A model generated the notes under the pieces. It was not told the origin of the DNA and did not search any database. It saw nothing but the letters and a program-made list of their open reading frames with translations. Shown here in pieces: positions 7,839 through 16,661 of a DNA stretch of 64,000 nucleotides. The position numbers and the translations under genes were made by a program. The stretch is taken from positions 25,031 through 89,030 of the forward strand of contig NZ_PISD01000020.1 in NCBI RefSeq assembly GCF_002835735.1, given 5' to 3'. The stretch's first letter is position 1. Each line of letters opens with the position of its first letter. The stretch comes from Cytobacillus horneckiae. GTDB lineage: Bacteria; Bacillota; Bacilli; Bacillales; Cytobacillaceae.

Positions 7839-9638
7839 ATGACGAATCAATACAACACTTATGATGATGAAACAATTTTACTTCACGGTGGGCAGTCGCC
7901 TGATCCAACAACCGGTTCAAGAGCGGTTCCAATTTACCAAACGAGTTCATATGTATTCCATAATACTGAACATGCTCAAAGCCTTTTTTCGCTAGATGAA
8001 ACAGGTAATATATATTCTCGAATAGGGAATCCGACAGTTGACGTATTGGAGAAAAGAATTGCGCTCCTTGAAGACGGTGTAGCAGCGGTAGCAACTTCAT
8101 CTGGAATGGCCGCTATTGCCTTGTCTATTATGAACATTGCACAGGCAGGTGATGAAATTGTTGCAGCTTCCAATCTTTATGGTGGGACGTATAACCTATT
8201 TGCTATTACCCTACCAAAATACGGAATTAAAGTCCGCTTTGTAGATGGATCAGATCCAGAGAATTATAGAAAGGCGATAACTGAAAAAACAAAAGCGTTA
8301 TACGGTGAAATCATCGGAAATCCGAGCCTTCATGTTCTTGATGTAGAAGCAGTAGCTGATATTGCCCATGAAAATGGCATCCCATTGATTATTGACAATA
8401 CGTTTGCTTCACCGTATCTTTGCAAGCCGATTCGCTGGGGTGCAGATATTGTCATTCATTCAGCAACGAAATGGATAGGCGGTCATGGTACTACAATTGG
8501 CGGTCTTGTTGTAGATGGAGGACGCTTTAATTGGAATAGCGAGAAGTTTCCGGGCTTTACTAATCCTGACCCAAGCTATAACGGTATTGTTTATGCAAAT
8601 GAATTTGGCACACTGGCATTTAGCACTAAGTTAAGAGTGCAGCTTCTTAGAGATTTTGGCTCATCATTAAGTCCGCATAGTGCATTTTTATTAATACAAG
8701 GTCTAGAAACATTACATTTAAGAATTGAAAAGCATAATGAGAATGCAGTGAAAATTGCTAATTTTCTTGATAATCATCCAGCGGTTGACTGGGTCGCGTA
8801 TCCTGGTTTAAAAAAGCATCCTGCACATGACCTTGCCAAAAAATATTTAACGACAGGATTCGGTTCGATTGTGAACTTTGGTATTAAAGGTGGAAGGGAA
8901 GCAGGAAAAAAGGTAATTGACGAAATTGCACTTTGGTCGCATGTGGCGAATGTTGGCGATGCTAAATCACTCATCATTCATCCGGCTTCCACAACGCATC
9001 AGCAATTAAGCGGAGACGATTTAATCAAAAGTGGTGTAAGTGAGGAATTGATTCGTCTATCTGTCGGCATTGAATCAGTAAGAGATTTAACAAACGATTT
9101 GGATCAGGCGTTTTACAAAGCAACTGGCATTTCTTCAAAAGGGGAGCAAAAGGGCGATACCGCGGTCAATGACGAAGGTGTGATTCGCTGGGCGTTGCAG
9201 TCGTCGGTATTAAAAGAAGCTGACGGCGACAATGAGCAGCAGCGAGCAAAAAGAATAGCTGTTGTTGGTTTAAGCGGAAACCCTGCAAGACCAAGTTATC
9301 GACTTGCAAGAAAAATGCAGCGACTAGGTTATCAAATTGTACCGGTTAATCCAAGGGAAACAGAGGTACTTGGAGAGCAGGCATATCCAGATTTAATATC
9401 GATTCCATTTAAAATCGACATCGTCCAAGTGTTCAGAAGCCCGGAAGCTGCAATTGAGGTCGCGAAAGAAGCAGTCGAAATTAATCCGCAAGTATTTTGG
9501 CTTCAAGAAGGGGTAATCAGTCCTAAAGCAGTAGAGGTCGCAAAAGAAGCAGGGCTGGAAGTTGTTCAAAACCGCTGCACATATAAAGAAGCACAGCGTT
9601 TAAGAGGATCAATCGTGACATTTGCATGTGAAATTTAA
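7839..9638 (+). CDS. metY: O-acetylhomoserine sulfhydrylase (MetY) fused to a C-terminal CoA-binding domain
   Basis: Protein of 599 residues. Residues 1 to about 430 are a complete PLP-dependent Cys/Met-metabolism enzyme of the O-acetylhomoserine (thiol)-lyase type, which makes homocysteine from O-acetylhomoserine and sulfide. The PLP lysine is K211 in SATKWIGGHGTTIGG; SRIGNPT and ATSSGMAAI are also present. A polar linker (about 430-468) leads to a second domain at about 470-599, with AVVGLSGNPARPSYRLA, GYQIVPVNP and FWLQEGVI. This matches the stand-alone CoA-binding, Rossmann-fold YccU-like family (COG1832). Ordinary MetY is about 430 residues, so the tail is a true fusion. It is the first gene of a six-gene operon behind two SAM riboswitches, 30 bases before the next gene. 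The role of the tail is unknown. Confidence 0.92.
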   Translation: MTNQYNTYDDETILLHGGQSPDPTTGSRAVPIYQTSSYVFHNTEHAQSLFSLDETGNIYSRIGNPTVDVLEKRIALLEDGVAAVATSSGMAAIALSIMNIAQAGDEIVAASNLYGGTYNLFAITLPKYGIKVRFVDGSDPENYRKAITEKTKALYGEIIGNPSLHVLDVEAVADIAHENGIPLIIDNTFASPYLCKPIRWGADIVIHSATKWIGGHGTTIGGLVVDGGRFNWNSEKFPGFTNPDPSYNGIVYANEFGTLAFSTKLRVQLLRDFGSSLSPHSAFLLIQGLETLHLRIEKHNENAVKIANFLDNHPAVDWVAYPGLKKHPAHDLAKKYLTTGFGSIVNFGIKGGREAGKKVIDEIALWSHVANVGDAKSLIIHPASTTHQQLSGDDLIKSGVSEELIRLSVGIESVRDLTNDLDQAFYKATGISSKGEQKGDTAVNDEGVIRWALQSSVLKEADGDNEQQRAKRIAVVGLSGNPARPSYRLARKMQRLGYQIVPVNPRETEVLGEQAYPDLISIPFKIDIVQVFRSPEAAIEVAKEAVEINPQVFWLQEGVISPKAVEVAKEAGLEVVQNRCTYKEAQRLRGSIVTFACEI

Positions 9639-9668
9639 TAACAATCTTTTTGAGGAGAGACAGAATAA

Positions 9669-10655
9669 ATGAAGAAGTGGGTCATATGGTTGTCAGTTGC
9701 TTTATTTATTGTAATTGCTAGTGGATGTGGGAATGATGAGGCCTCAGGTGGCGCTAAAGATGATAAGCCAGCGAAAATTGTTTTGGATTATGCTTATTAT
9801 TCGCCAACAAGCGTTGTATTGAAAAAATTCGGCTGGGCTGAAGAAGCATTTAAAGAAGATGGAATTGATATTGAATTTGTTTTAAGTCAGGGCAGCAATA
9901 AAGCATTGGAATTTTTAAATAGCAGCAGTGTGGATTTTGGATCTACTGCTGGTGCAGCAGCCTTAATCGCTAAAGCTAATGGTGCGCCAATTGAGTCAGT
10001 TTATATATACTCAAAGCCTGAATGGACAGCGCTATTAACGACTGGAGATGCACCCCTTTCAACTGTTGAAGATTTAAAAGGGAAAAAAGTAGCGGCGGCA
10101 ATCGGCACAGACCCACATATTTTTCTTCTGCGCTCATTGAGTGAAGCGGGGCTTAAGGCATCGGATGTAGAAATCGTTAATCTTCAGCATGCGGATGGAG
10201 GGAGCGCCTTAACGACTGGTCAAGTAGATGCATGGGCTGGACTGGATCCGCATATGGCAAAGCTTGAACTGGAGGCTGATACGAAGTTTCTTTACCGCAA
10301 TCCAGAATTTAATACTTACGGCACTTTAAATGTACGCAATGAATTCGCTGAAAAATATCCTGACCAGGTGAAAAAAGTAATTGAAGCTTATGAAAAAGCC
10401 CGTCAATGGGTTTTAGATAATCCAGAAGAAGCAGCGAAGATTTTAGCAGAAGAAGCTCAAATTACAGAGCAAGTTGCAGAAAAGGAAATGGAAAGAAATG
10501 ATTTTTCAAATCCGATTCCAGGGGAAGACCAGAAGACAGCATTAACAGCAGCGGGAGAAGTGCTTCAAAAAGAAGGCATTATAAAAAGTGACAATTTAGA
10601 AGAACTTGTGGATGGCTTAATCAATCCAGCCTTTTCTGAAGAGGTAATAAAGTAA
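9669..10655 (+). CDS. Sulfonate/nitrate/taurine-type ABC transporter substrate-binding lipoprotein
   Basis: Extracytoplasmic lipoprotein of 328 residues that would capture a sulfur compound and deliver it to the permease in the next gene. The signal peptide ends in a lipobox IASGC with the modified cysteine at residue 20. The mature part is SsuA/NMT1-like: KIVLDYAYYSPTSVVLKKFG at the start, then LSQGSNKALEFL, STVEDLKGKKVA and GQVDAWAGLDPHM. Aliphatic sulfonates are the commonest substrates of this subgroup. No sulfonate monooxygenase gene is present here, so the real ligand could be another sulfur compound that needs no desulfonation. Position behind two S-boxes ties it to methionine supply. 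Confidence 0.85.
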   Translation: MKKWVIWLSVALFIVIASGCGNDEASGGAKDDKPAKIVLDYAYYSPTSVVLKKFGWAEEAFKEDGIDIEFVLSQGSNKALEFLNSSSVDFGSTAGAAALIAKANGAPIESVYIYSKPEWTALLTTGDAPLSTVEDLKGKKVAAAIGTDPHIFLLRSLSEAGLKASDVEIVNLQHADGGSALTTGQVDAWAGLDPHMAKLELEADTKFLYRNPEFNTYGTLNVRNEFAEKYPDQVKKVIEAYEKARQWVLDNPEEAAKILAEEAQITEQVAEKEMERNDFSNPIPGEDQKTALTAAGEVLQKEGIIKSDNLEELVDGLINPAFSEEVIK

Positions 10656-10684
10656 CACTACTTTTTGAAGGGAGGTTTTCTTAA

Positions 10685-11521
10685 ATGAGTATGAAAGCTA
10701 CCGTTGCTTCACCAAAGATTGAGGAAAAAAGGAAGAAGAATCTTCAATGGAGTACAAAAGCAAGAAATGCTGCTTTAGGCAGTATTGTTCCAATCATTTT
10801 AATGATTGCTTGGGAATATTTAAGCGGAACTGGAGTGTTCCCGCCCCATCTGCTTCCTGCACCATCCATTATATTTCAATCATTATTAAATATGGCAGTC
10901 GATGGGAGCTTATGGGGGCATACAGGAATTACGCTTTACCGCTTATTTATCGGATTTCTTATCGGTACTGCTGCCGCTGTTGTTGTTGGAGCGGGGGTAG
11001 GCTATTTTGCTAAGGCAGAGAGTTTATTTGATCCGCTCATCCAAGCCTTCAGGTCCATTCCTTCACTTGCGTGGGTGCCATTGTTCATTCTTTGGATGGG
11101 AATTGGCGAGCCTTCTAAAGTAGTTTTAATTGCGGTTGGTGTATTTTTTCCAGTGTATTTAAATATTGTTTCAGGTATACAAGGTGTTGACCGGAAATTA
11201 ATAGAGGTAGGGAAAATTTATAATTTTAGTTCATTAAAACTGATAAAGAGAATCATATTGCCTGCTGCCTTGCCTTCGTTTTTAGTCGGACTTCGAAGCG
11301 GATTAGGGCTTGGATGGATGTTTGTTGTCGCCGCTGAACTGATGGGTGCATCTACAGGAATTGGATATTTACTCGTGTATGGGCAAAACACCTATTCACC
11401 TGAATTAATTATTTCTAGTATTGTTTTATTTGCCATCTTAGGTAAAATCACTGATTCAATCTTAAAAGGATTGGAGTCAAAAGCCTTGCATTGGCAGGAT
11501 ACGATTGAGAGGAAAGCTTAG
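10685..11521 (+). CDS. Sulfonate-type ABC transporter permease (SsuC-like)
   Basis: Membrane permease of 278 residues with about six hydrophobic segments. The cytoplasmic N-terminus is rich in lysine. The coupling motif is seen around residues 165-200 (EVGKIYNFSSLKLIKRIILP) and GLGLGWMFVVAAELMG follows, as in SsuC/TauC proteins. The ATG has GGGAGG 10 bases upstream. It sits between binding-protein and ATPase genes, with gaps of 29 and 12 bases. Confidence 0.87.
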   Translation: MSMKATVASPKIEEKRKKNLQWSTKARNAALGSIVPIILMIAWEYLSGTGVFPPHLLPAPSIIFQSLLNMAVDGSLWGHTGITLYRLFIGFLIGTAAAVVVGAGVGYFAKAESLFDPLIQAFRSIPSLAWVPLFILWMGIGEPSKVVLIAVGVFFPVYLNIVSGIQGVDRKLIEVGKIYNFSSLKLIKRIILPAALPSFLVGLRSGLGLGWMFVVAAELMGASTGIGYLLVYGQNTYSPELIISSIVLFAILGKITDSILKGLESKALHWQDTIERKA

Positions 11522-11533
11522 GAGGAGAGGGAA

Positions 11534-12259
11534 ATGCTAGCAATCGAAAATGTTTCGAGAACCTTCTCGAATGGCGAAACAGGTTTTAAACATATTAATC
11601 TATCAGTGAATGAAGGGGAAGTCATCGGCATATTAGGAACGAGCGGATGTGGAAAAAGTACACTTCTTCGCGTGTTATCCGGCTTAGATCATCATTACGA
11701 AGGCCATGTCAAGATTGATGGGGTAGCGGTTAAAGCTGTTCATGAAAAAGTAGGGATGATTTTTCAGGAGCCGCGGTTAATGCCATGGTTGAAAGTAATT
11801 GAGAATATTTCCTTTGGTCTCGAAGAAAAAGATGCGAAAGCTGTGCATTATTTAGAATCTGTGGGATTAACAGGATTTGATAACCATTACCCGAAGGACT
11901 TATCGGGAGGGATGGCACAGAGAGTGGCGATTGCGAGGGCGCTTGTTACGAACCCAGAAATTTTATTGTTAGATGAGCCATTCAGTGCACTGGATGCATT
12001 TACTAAAATGCAGCTTCAAGATTTATTACTGGAAATATGGCAGAAATATCATTCTACTATTCTCTTGGTTACACACGATATTGATGAAACATTGTATTTA
12101 TGTGACCGCATTATTATTCTTCGGGGACAGCCTGGTGAAATATATGAAGAATTGAAGATTAACGCCTGTAAGCCAAGAGCCCGAGGAGATTTAGAACTTG
12201 CAAAAATGAAAGAACAAATTCTGCACTTACTGGACTTAACTCATGTAGACATTAAATAA
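11534..12259 (+). CDS. Sulfonate-type ABC transporter ATP-binding protein (SsuB-like)
   Basis: Cytoplasmic ATPase of 241 residues. Walker A GTSGCGKS, FQEPRLMPW after the Q-loop, signature LSGGMAQR, Walker B ILLLDEPF and the SALDAFTK D-loop region are present, with switch HDIDE. FQEPRLMPW is characteristic of the nitrate/sulfonate/taurine subfamily. It completes the importer encoded by the two preceding genes. GGAGGAGAGG lies in front of the ATG. Confidence 0.88.
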   Translation: MLAIENVSRTFSNGETGFKHINLSVNEGEVIGILGTSGCGKSTLLRVLSGLDHHYEGHVKIDGVAVKAVHEKVGMIFQEPRLMPWLKVIENISFGLEEKDAKAVHYLESVGLTGFDNHYPKDLSGGMAQRVAIARALVTNPEILLLDEPFSALDAFTKMQLQDLLLEIWQKYHSTILLVTHDIDETLYLCDRIIILRGQPGEIYEELKINACKPRARGDLELAKMKEQILHLLDLTHVDIK

Positions 12260-12275
12260 AAAAGGAGTTAGAAAA

Positions 12276-13985
12276 ATGACTGTGATCGATCGGAAACAGC
12301 TGGAGCCTCTAAAAGGAAATAATAATTTAATAAACTATCAAGAAACATATGAACAATTCTCTTGGGAGAGTATTGAACAGCGATTTAGCTGGCATAAGAC
12401 CGGTCTTGTCAATATGGCATATGAATGCGTTGATAAACATGTAGAAGATGGGTACGGCGAAAAGACTGGGCTGCATTATGTTGACGGAATAGCAGAACAA
12501 AAGTATAGCTTTAAAGAGATAAAAGACAAAACAGATCATATTGCAACAGTCCTAAAGGCAAATGGTGTCAAAAAGGGAGATTTTGTTTTTATTTTTCTAC
12601 CTAAGCATCCAGATTGCTATTTTACAATGATTGCAGCTATTAAACTTGGTGCGATCGCAGGCCCGTTATTTGAAGCTTTTATGGAAGAGGCAGTGAAGGA
12701 TCGCATTTCAGATTGTGAAGGAAAATACTTAATTACTGATTCAGCGCTTTTAAAAAGAGTGCCAAAACAAGAACTTCCTTCTTTAGAAAAAATATTTATC
12801 ACTGATGGCAAAGAGCGACTTGAAGACAAGGAAATACTTCTTCAAAATGAGCTTGAAAAAACAGCAATTGATGCAAATATTTTAGAATGGGTGGATGCAG
12901 AGCACGGTCTGAATATTCATTATACAAGCGGATCAACCGGCAAGCCGAAAGGGATTATTCATGCCCATCGTGCAATGGTTCATCAATACCAAACAGGAAA
13001 GTGGGTGCTTGACTTAAAAGAAGACGATGTATATTGGTGTACAGCACATCCCGGCTGGGTTACAGGCACTGTATATGGCATCTTTACACCATGGCTGAAT
13101 CGAGCAACCATTGTTGTAAATGGAGGCAGGTTTGCTGCAAGTGCATGGTATGAAACGTTGGAAAAAACAAAGGTGTCTGTCTGGTATAGCGCACCGACAG
13201 CATTCCGCATGCTAATGGCGGAGGGAGATGAATTGCAACAGCAATATGATTTAAGTGCAATCCGTCATATTTTAAGTGTCGGTGAACCGTTGAATCCAGA
13301 AGTCATTTATTGGGGTTTAGATTCTCTAGGCAAAAGAATTCATGATACATGGTGGATGACTGAGACAGGGGCGCAGCTAATTGTTAACCTGCCTTCAGAA
13401 GTCATTAAGCCTGGTTCAATGGGCAGGCCGTTTCCAGGTATCGATATAGCTATTTTAGATAATGAAGGTGTGGAACAGCCAAGAGGAACAATTGGACATC
13501 TAGCCATAAAAGCGCCATGGCCAGGATTGATGAAGGAAGTATGGAAGAATAAAGAAAAGCATCAATCTTATTTTCCATTTGACGGGTGGTATGTATCTGG
13601 TGATCTGGCTATTCAGGACACAGATGGCTATATTTTCTTTCAAGGAAGAAGCGATGACATGATTAATTCTTCTGGAGAAAGAATTGGTCCATTTGAAGTT
13701 GAGAGTAAATTAATCGAACATCCTGCTGTCGCTGAAGCTGGAGTTATTGGGAAGCCTGATCCGTTAAGGGGGGAAATCGTCAAGGCATTTATTATCCTTC
13801 GCAAAGGTTACTTAGCGAGTGAAGAGCTGCTTGATGATATAAGGAAATTTGTAAAAACAAGATTGGCGGCACATTCGGCTCCAAGAGAAATAGAAATAGT
13901 TGACGAACTGCCGAAGACAAAAATTAGTGGGAAAATTTTAAGAAGAGAGTTAAAGGCAAGAGAACTTGAAAAGCTGCAACGATAA
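12276..13985 (+). CDS. AMP-forming acyl-CoA synthetase, acetyl-CoA-synthetase (AcsA)-like
   Basis: Soluble ligase of 569 residues, the same length class as B. subtilis AcsA. It activates a short carboxylate as acyl-AMP and transfers it to CoA. The P-loop YTSGSTGKPKG is near residue 215; HPGWVTGTVYG, the A5 motif WWMTETG, YVSGD and the core-8 region SSGERIGPFEVE follow. The conserved catalytic lysine lies in SGKILRR close to the end; the preceding PKTKI carries one residue more than the usual PKTRSGK form. It is in a SAM-controlled operon, not near acetoin or acetate genes. A plausible job is acetyl-CoA supply for homoserine acetylation, but no homoserine acetyltransferase is in the window. 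Another acyl substrate is equally possible. Confidence 0.82.
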   Translation: MTVIDRKQLEPLKGNNNLINYQETYEQFSWESIEQRFSWHKTGLVNMAYECVDKHVEDGYGEKTGLHYVDGIAEQKYSFKEIKDKTDHIATVLKANGVKKGDFVFIFLPKHPDCYFTMIAAIKLGAIAGPLFEAFMEEAVKDRISDCEGKYLITDSALLKRVPKQELPSLEKIFITDGKERLEDKEILLQNELEKTAIDANILEWVDAEHGLNIHYTSGSTGKPKGIIHAHRAMVHQYQTGKWVLDLKEDDVYWCTAHPGWVTGTVYGIFTPWLNRATIVVNGGRFAASAWYETLEKTKVSVWYSAPTAFRMLMAEGDELQQQYDLSAIRHILSVGEPLNPEVIYWGLDSLGKRIHDTWWMTETGAQLIVNLPSEVIKPGSMGRPFPGIDIAILDNEGVEQPRGTIGHLAIKAPWPGLMKEVWKNKEKHQSYFPFDGWYVSGDLAIQDTDGYIFFQGRSDDMINSSGERIGPFEVESKLIEHPAVAEAGVIGKPDPLRGEIVKAFIILRKGYLASEELLDDIRKFVKTRLAAHSAPREIEIVDELPKTKISGKILRRELKARELEKLQR

Positions 13986-14023
13986 TGCAACAGGAATCAC
14001 ATAGATGAATGGAGGTTATGGAG

Positions 14024-15223
14024 ATGAAAGAGGCTTTACACGTCGCATTATTGGGTTACGGTACTGTGGGCAAGGGTGTATACGAGACAATAAAACAGCA
14101 TCAAGGCAGGCTTCAAAAATTATTAGGAAAAGAAGTCAAAGTAGTTGCAGTACTAGTGAAGAATATTTCAAAACATAAATTATCTGACCGATCGGTCATA
14201 TTAACAGACCAATATAAAGATATCATTAATATACAAAAGCTTGATGTTGTAATTGATGCCATTGTTGGTATTGAACCAGCATACTCTTTTTTACAGCAGG
14301 CAATTAATAGAGGCTGTCATGTAATAACAGCAAATAAAGAGATGTTTGCTCACCATAGCAAAGACTTACACGCTTTAGCAAAGGAAAAAGGTGTTACAGT
14401 TGGATTTGAAGCAACAGTGGCTGGTGGGATTCCTATCATTCAAACGCTTAAAAGACTGTTAAATGCAAATAAAGTGCAAAAAATTGAAGGGATTTTAAAT
14501 GGCACTTCAAATTTTATATTAACAAAAATGCGTGAGGAAAAATTGTTATTTACTGACGCATTAAGTTTGGCGCAAGATCTTGGATACGCTGAAGCAGATC
14601 CAACGAATGATATTGATGGCCATGATGCATTCTTTAAAGCAGTCATCTTGAGCGAAGTTTTATTCGGCGAACAGCCTGACTGGGGAAAAGCAGTTCGTGT
14701 AGGGATCTCAACAATAAAATCTGAAGATATTGCCTATTTCCAATCTTTAGGATTGAGGTTCAAGCATGTTGCTTCATTGCAGCGAACAAATAAAACGGTT
14801 GTTTGTACAGTTCGCCCTGTGCTAGTATCCGAAGCCCATCCATTGTATCAAGTAGAAGATGTCCAGAATGCCATTAACATAGAAGCAGATATTGTTGGGA
14901 ATATAAGTTTACAAGGTCCTGGGGCAGGAATGTTTCCAACAGCAAGTGCAATTATTGAAGACATTATCCATATTGATGATAAGGAGTATGGTCCGTGTTT
15001 TGAAGAAGAATCATCTATCTCGGAATCAGCTGAACAGCTATGGATTGCCTATGGTGAAAATGCGCTGTTAGGACTTCCTGAAAGTGCAGAGGTGATTAAA
15101 AAAATTGCTGATTATACATGGTTAGTCAAAGGAGATTCAAATGATAACGCAAAATTTGATATCCGGTACTATCAGCTGCTTGGAAATGCTGACAGTGTAA
15201 AGGCAGTTGAAAAGGTTCATTAA
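14024..15223 (+). CDS. hom: Homoserine dehydrogenase without a recognisable ACT domain
   Basis: NAD(P)H-dependent reduction of aspartate semialdehyde to homoserine, the branch point to methionine and threonine. About 399 residues. The nucleotide fold is at the N-terminus (ALLGYGTVGKGVYE), followed by TANKEMFAHH and the catalytic region FEATVAGGIPII, ILNGTSNFILTKM and YAEADPTNDIDGHDAF. The last ~75 residues do not show the hydrophobic/GxL pattern of the regulatory ACT domain found in longer Bacillus Hom proteins. This copy may be free of end-product inhibition and controlled instead by the S-boxes. In-frame ATGs at 14009 and 14018 are too near GGAGG (14011-14015); 14024 is correctly spaced. 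Last gene of the operon. Confidence 0.88.
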   Translation: MKEALHVALLGYGTVGKGVYETIKQHQGRLQKLLGKEVKVVAVLVKNISKHKLSDRSVILTDQYKDIINIQKLDVVIDAIVGIEPAYSFLQQAINRGCHVITANKEMFAHHSKDLHALAKEKGVTVGFEATVAGGIPIIQTLKRLLNANKVQKIEGILNGTSNFILTKMREEKLLFTDALSLAQDLGYAEADPTNDIDGHDAFFKAVILSEVLFGEQPDWGKAVRVGISTIKSEDIAYFQSLGLRFKHVASLQRTNKTVVCTVRPVLVSEAHPLYQVEDVQNAINIEADIVGNISLQGPGAGMFPTASAIIEDIIHIDDKEYGPCFEEESSISESAEQLWIAYGENALLGLPESAEVIKKIADYTWLVKGDSNDNAKFDIRYYQLLGNADSVKAVEKVH

Positions 15224-15224
15224 A

Positions 15225-15259
15225 AAATGAGAAGCAGCTTTTGGCTTGCTTCTCATTTT
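15225..15259 (+). terminator. Terminator of the metY-hom operon
   Basis: TGAGAAGCA and TGCTTCTCA pair around a short loop and are followed by TTTTG; the upstream A-tract lets it act in both directions. Confidence 0.82.
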
Positions 15260-15299
15260 GATGGATTGTTTTATTCTGAACGCTTTTCACGTAGTTTGT

Positions 15300-15524
15300 T
15301 CAACCAGATTGGGATGGTGATTTTACTTGCTGTTTTTGGAGCAGTGATTGATTGATTTCAGAATATAAGTCTTTCATGTGAACTGTTACTATCTTTGCTC
15401 CAATTTGTACATGGACCATATTATCGAAAACAGCTGTTACAAGGCCATTCAACGATACATTTGCTCCAATGCTTACGTCTTTTTTCTCGTTTTTTCTAAT
15501 ATTTGTTACTTTGCTATTTGTCAT
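15300..15524 (-). CDS. Small KOW/SH3-like hypothetical protein (DUF2187-like)
   Basis: Protein of about 74 residues. A basic N-terminus (TNIRKNEKKD) is followed by a single beta-rich segment VSIGANVSLNGLVTAVFDNM and VHVQIGAKIVTVHMKDLY. This resembles small Bacillus KOW-like proteins such as YkvS. The ATG at 15524 has GGTGGG in front; an upstream in-frame ATG at 15539 lacks a ribosome-binding site. Function unknown. Confidence 0.6.
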   Translation of the reverse strand: MTNSKVTNIRKNEKKDVSIGANVSLNGLVTAVFDNMVHVQIGAKIVTVHMKDLYSEINQSLLQKQQVKSPSQSG

Positions 15525-15691
15525 GATCCCACCATCCATTCTTATATATGTTATAAGTATAGAAGCTTAATACTTAATAAAACTCATATACACTATATTT
15601 CCTGTTTATTGTAAAATAAACGTATATCGCAAAAAAGTCCAGTGAAAAGGCTAGTATTTTCATCGACAAATTTCTTCCATATCCATTTTAA

Positions 15692-16552
15692 TTATCCCAT
15701 TGATTGCAGTGTATTAATTAATTCTTCCTTCAATTCTGGATAATGATTAAAATTTGAGAGCATGCCATTGATAATTGGTAATCTCGGCTGTTTAGAATTG
15801 ATTTCCTCTTCAATTAATTCAAGAGATATCTCAAGTGACTCTCGGTCATCCAAGTTTTTAATCTTATCACGTATATTGGCGATGACTGAAGTAGTAGTTT
15901 CCATCGGTGTACAATAATTTAATTTTTTAAAGAACTGATTCATCTTATCATCAGAAATAAAGGGAGGCCCTTTTTTAACGCTAGCTGCGATAGAATCCAT
16001 TCTATTCATAATATATTCAGAAATCTCTTTTGTTGAGAATAATTCTTTATCAAAAATAATAAAGCGAATAAATGCATGTACCATTCCATCAAGCAGCGTA
16101 GAAAGATCCCATAAATAAGGAGTGCTGTCTACGCCATATACGGCTCTTAAACCGTTTTTGTAAAAGTTTTGCAGCTCTGTTTGCTTGCTGAAAATTAAGT
16201 CTTTAATTTTATCATTTAATGGGATGGCCTGCTCCCGAGTTTGCATAATAATGAAGTCTTTATTGTCTCGAATCAAATCTAATGTCGATGTTAGCTGTGC
16301 AACAAACTTTTCTCTAGTGGGTAAATTTGAGTTTTCAGTTATAGTAATTTGTTTTTGCAGTTCATCGAAATAAAACGCTAAAATAGATTCAAGCAAAGAA
16401 TCTTTAGATTTAAAATATAAATAGAAGGCACCTTTTGATATTCCGCATTCTGTGGCAATTTCTTGCACAGATGTCGAGCTAAACCCTTTAACAGCAAAAA
16501 GTTTAATTGCTGACTCAATGATTAGCCTTTCTTTTTCTTTCAAGTACAACAA
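15692..16552 (-). CDS. TetR/AcrR-family repressor divergent from swrC (YerO-like)
   Basis: DNA-binding repressor of about 286 residues. The helix-turn-helix is at residues 10-55 (LFAVKGFSSTSVQEIATECG, ISKGAFYLYFKSKDSLLE); the long C-terminal part would bind an inducer. It is divergent from an RND efflux gene, the same arrangement as yerO-yerP (swrC) in B. subtilis. Palindromic sites in the shared intergenic region suggest it represses the pump. The start is uncertain: TTG codons at 16552 and 16543 are both possible after AAGGGG. Confidence 0.85.
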   Translation of the reverse strand: MLYLKEKERLIIESAIKLFAVKGFSSTSVQEIATECGISKGAFYLYFKSKDSLLESILAFYFDELQKQITITENSNLPTREKFVAQLTSTLDLIRDNKDFIIMQTREQAIPLNDKIKDLIFSKQTELQNFYKNGLRAVYGVDSTPYLWDLSTLLDGMVHAFIRFIIFDKELFSTKEISEYIMNRMDSIAASVKKGPPFISDDKMNQFFKKLNYCTPMETTTSVIANIRDKIKNLDDRESLEISLELIEEEINSKQPRLPIINGMLSNFNHYPELKEELINTLQSMG

Positions 16553-16605
16553 CCCCTTAACTGGAGACTATCCTCCATGTTAACAAAATCTTCATAATTT
16601 ATTTA

Positions 16606-16634
16606 TTGACTTTGACTGACTGGTCAGTTATATT
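16606..16634 (+). promoter_or_regulatory. swrC promoter with a palindromic operator inside it
   Basis: TTGACT (16606-16611), 17 bases and TATATT (16629-16634). The spacer holds ACTGACTGGTCAGT (about 16615-16628), a near-perfect inverted repeat typical of TetR-family operators. A bound repressor would block RNA polymerase directly. Confidence 0.65.
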
Positions 16635-16643
16635 TATTTTTGT

Positions 16644-16661
16644 TATGACCCACTAGTCATA
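16644..16661. promoter_or_regulatory. Second TetR-type operator-like palindrome
   Basis: TATGAC, six bases, GTCATA. It lies just downstream of the -10 box of the swrC promoter and shares the GAC/GTC half-site core with the first operator. Confidence 0.5.
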
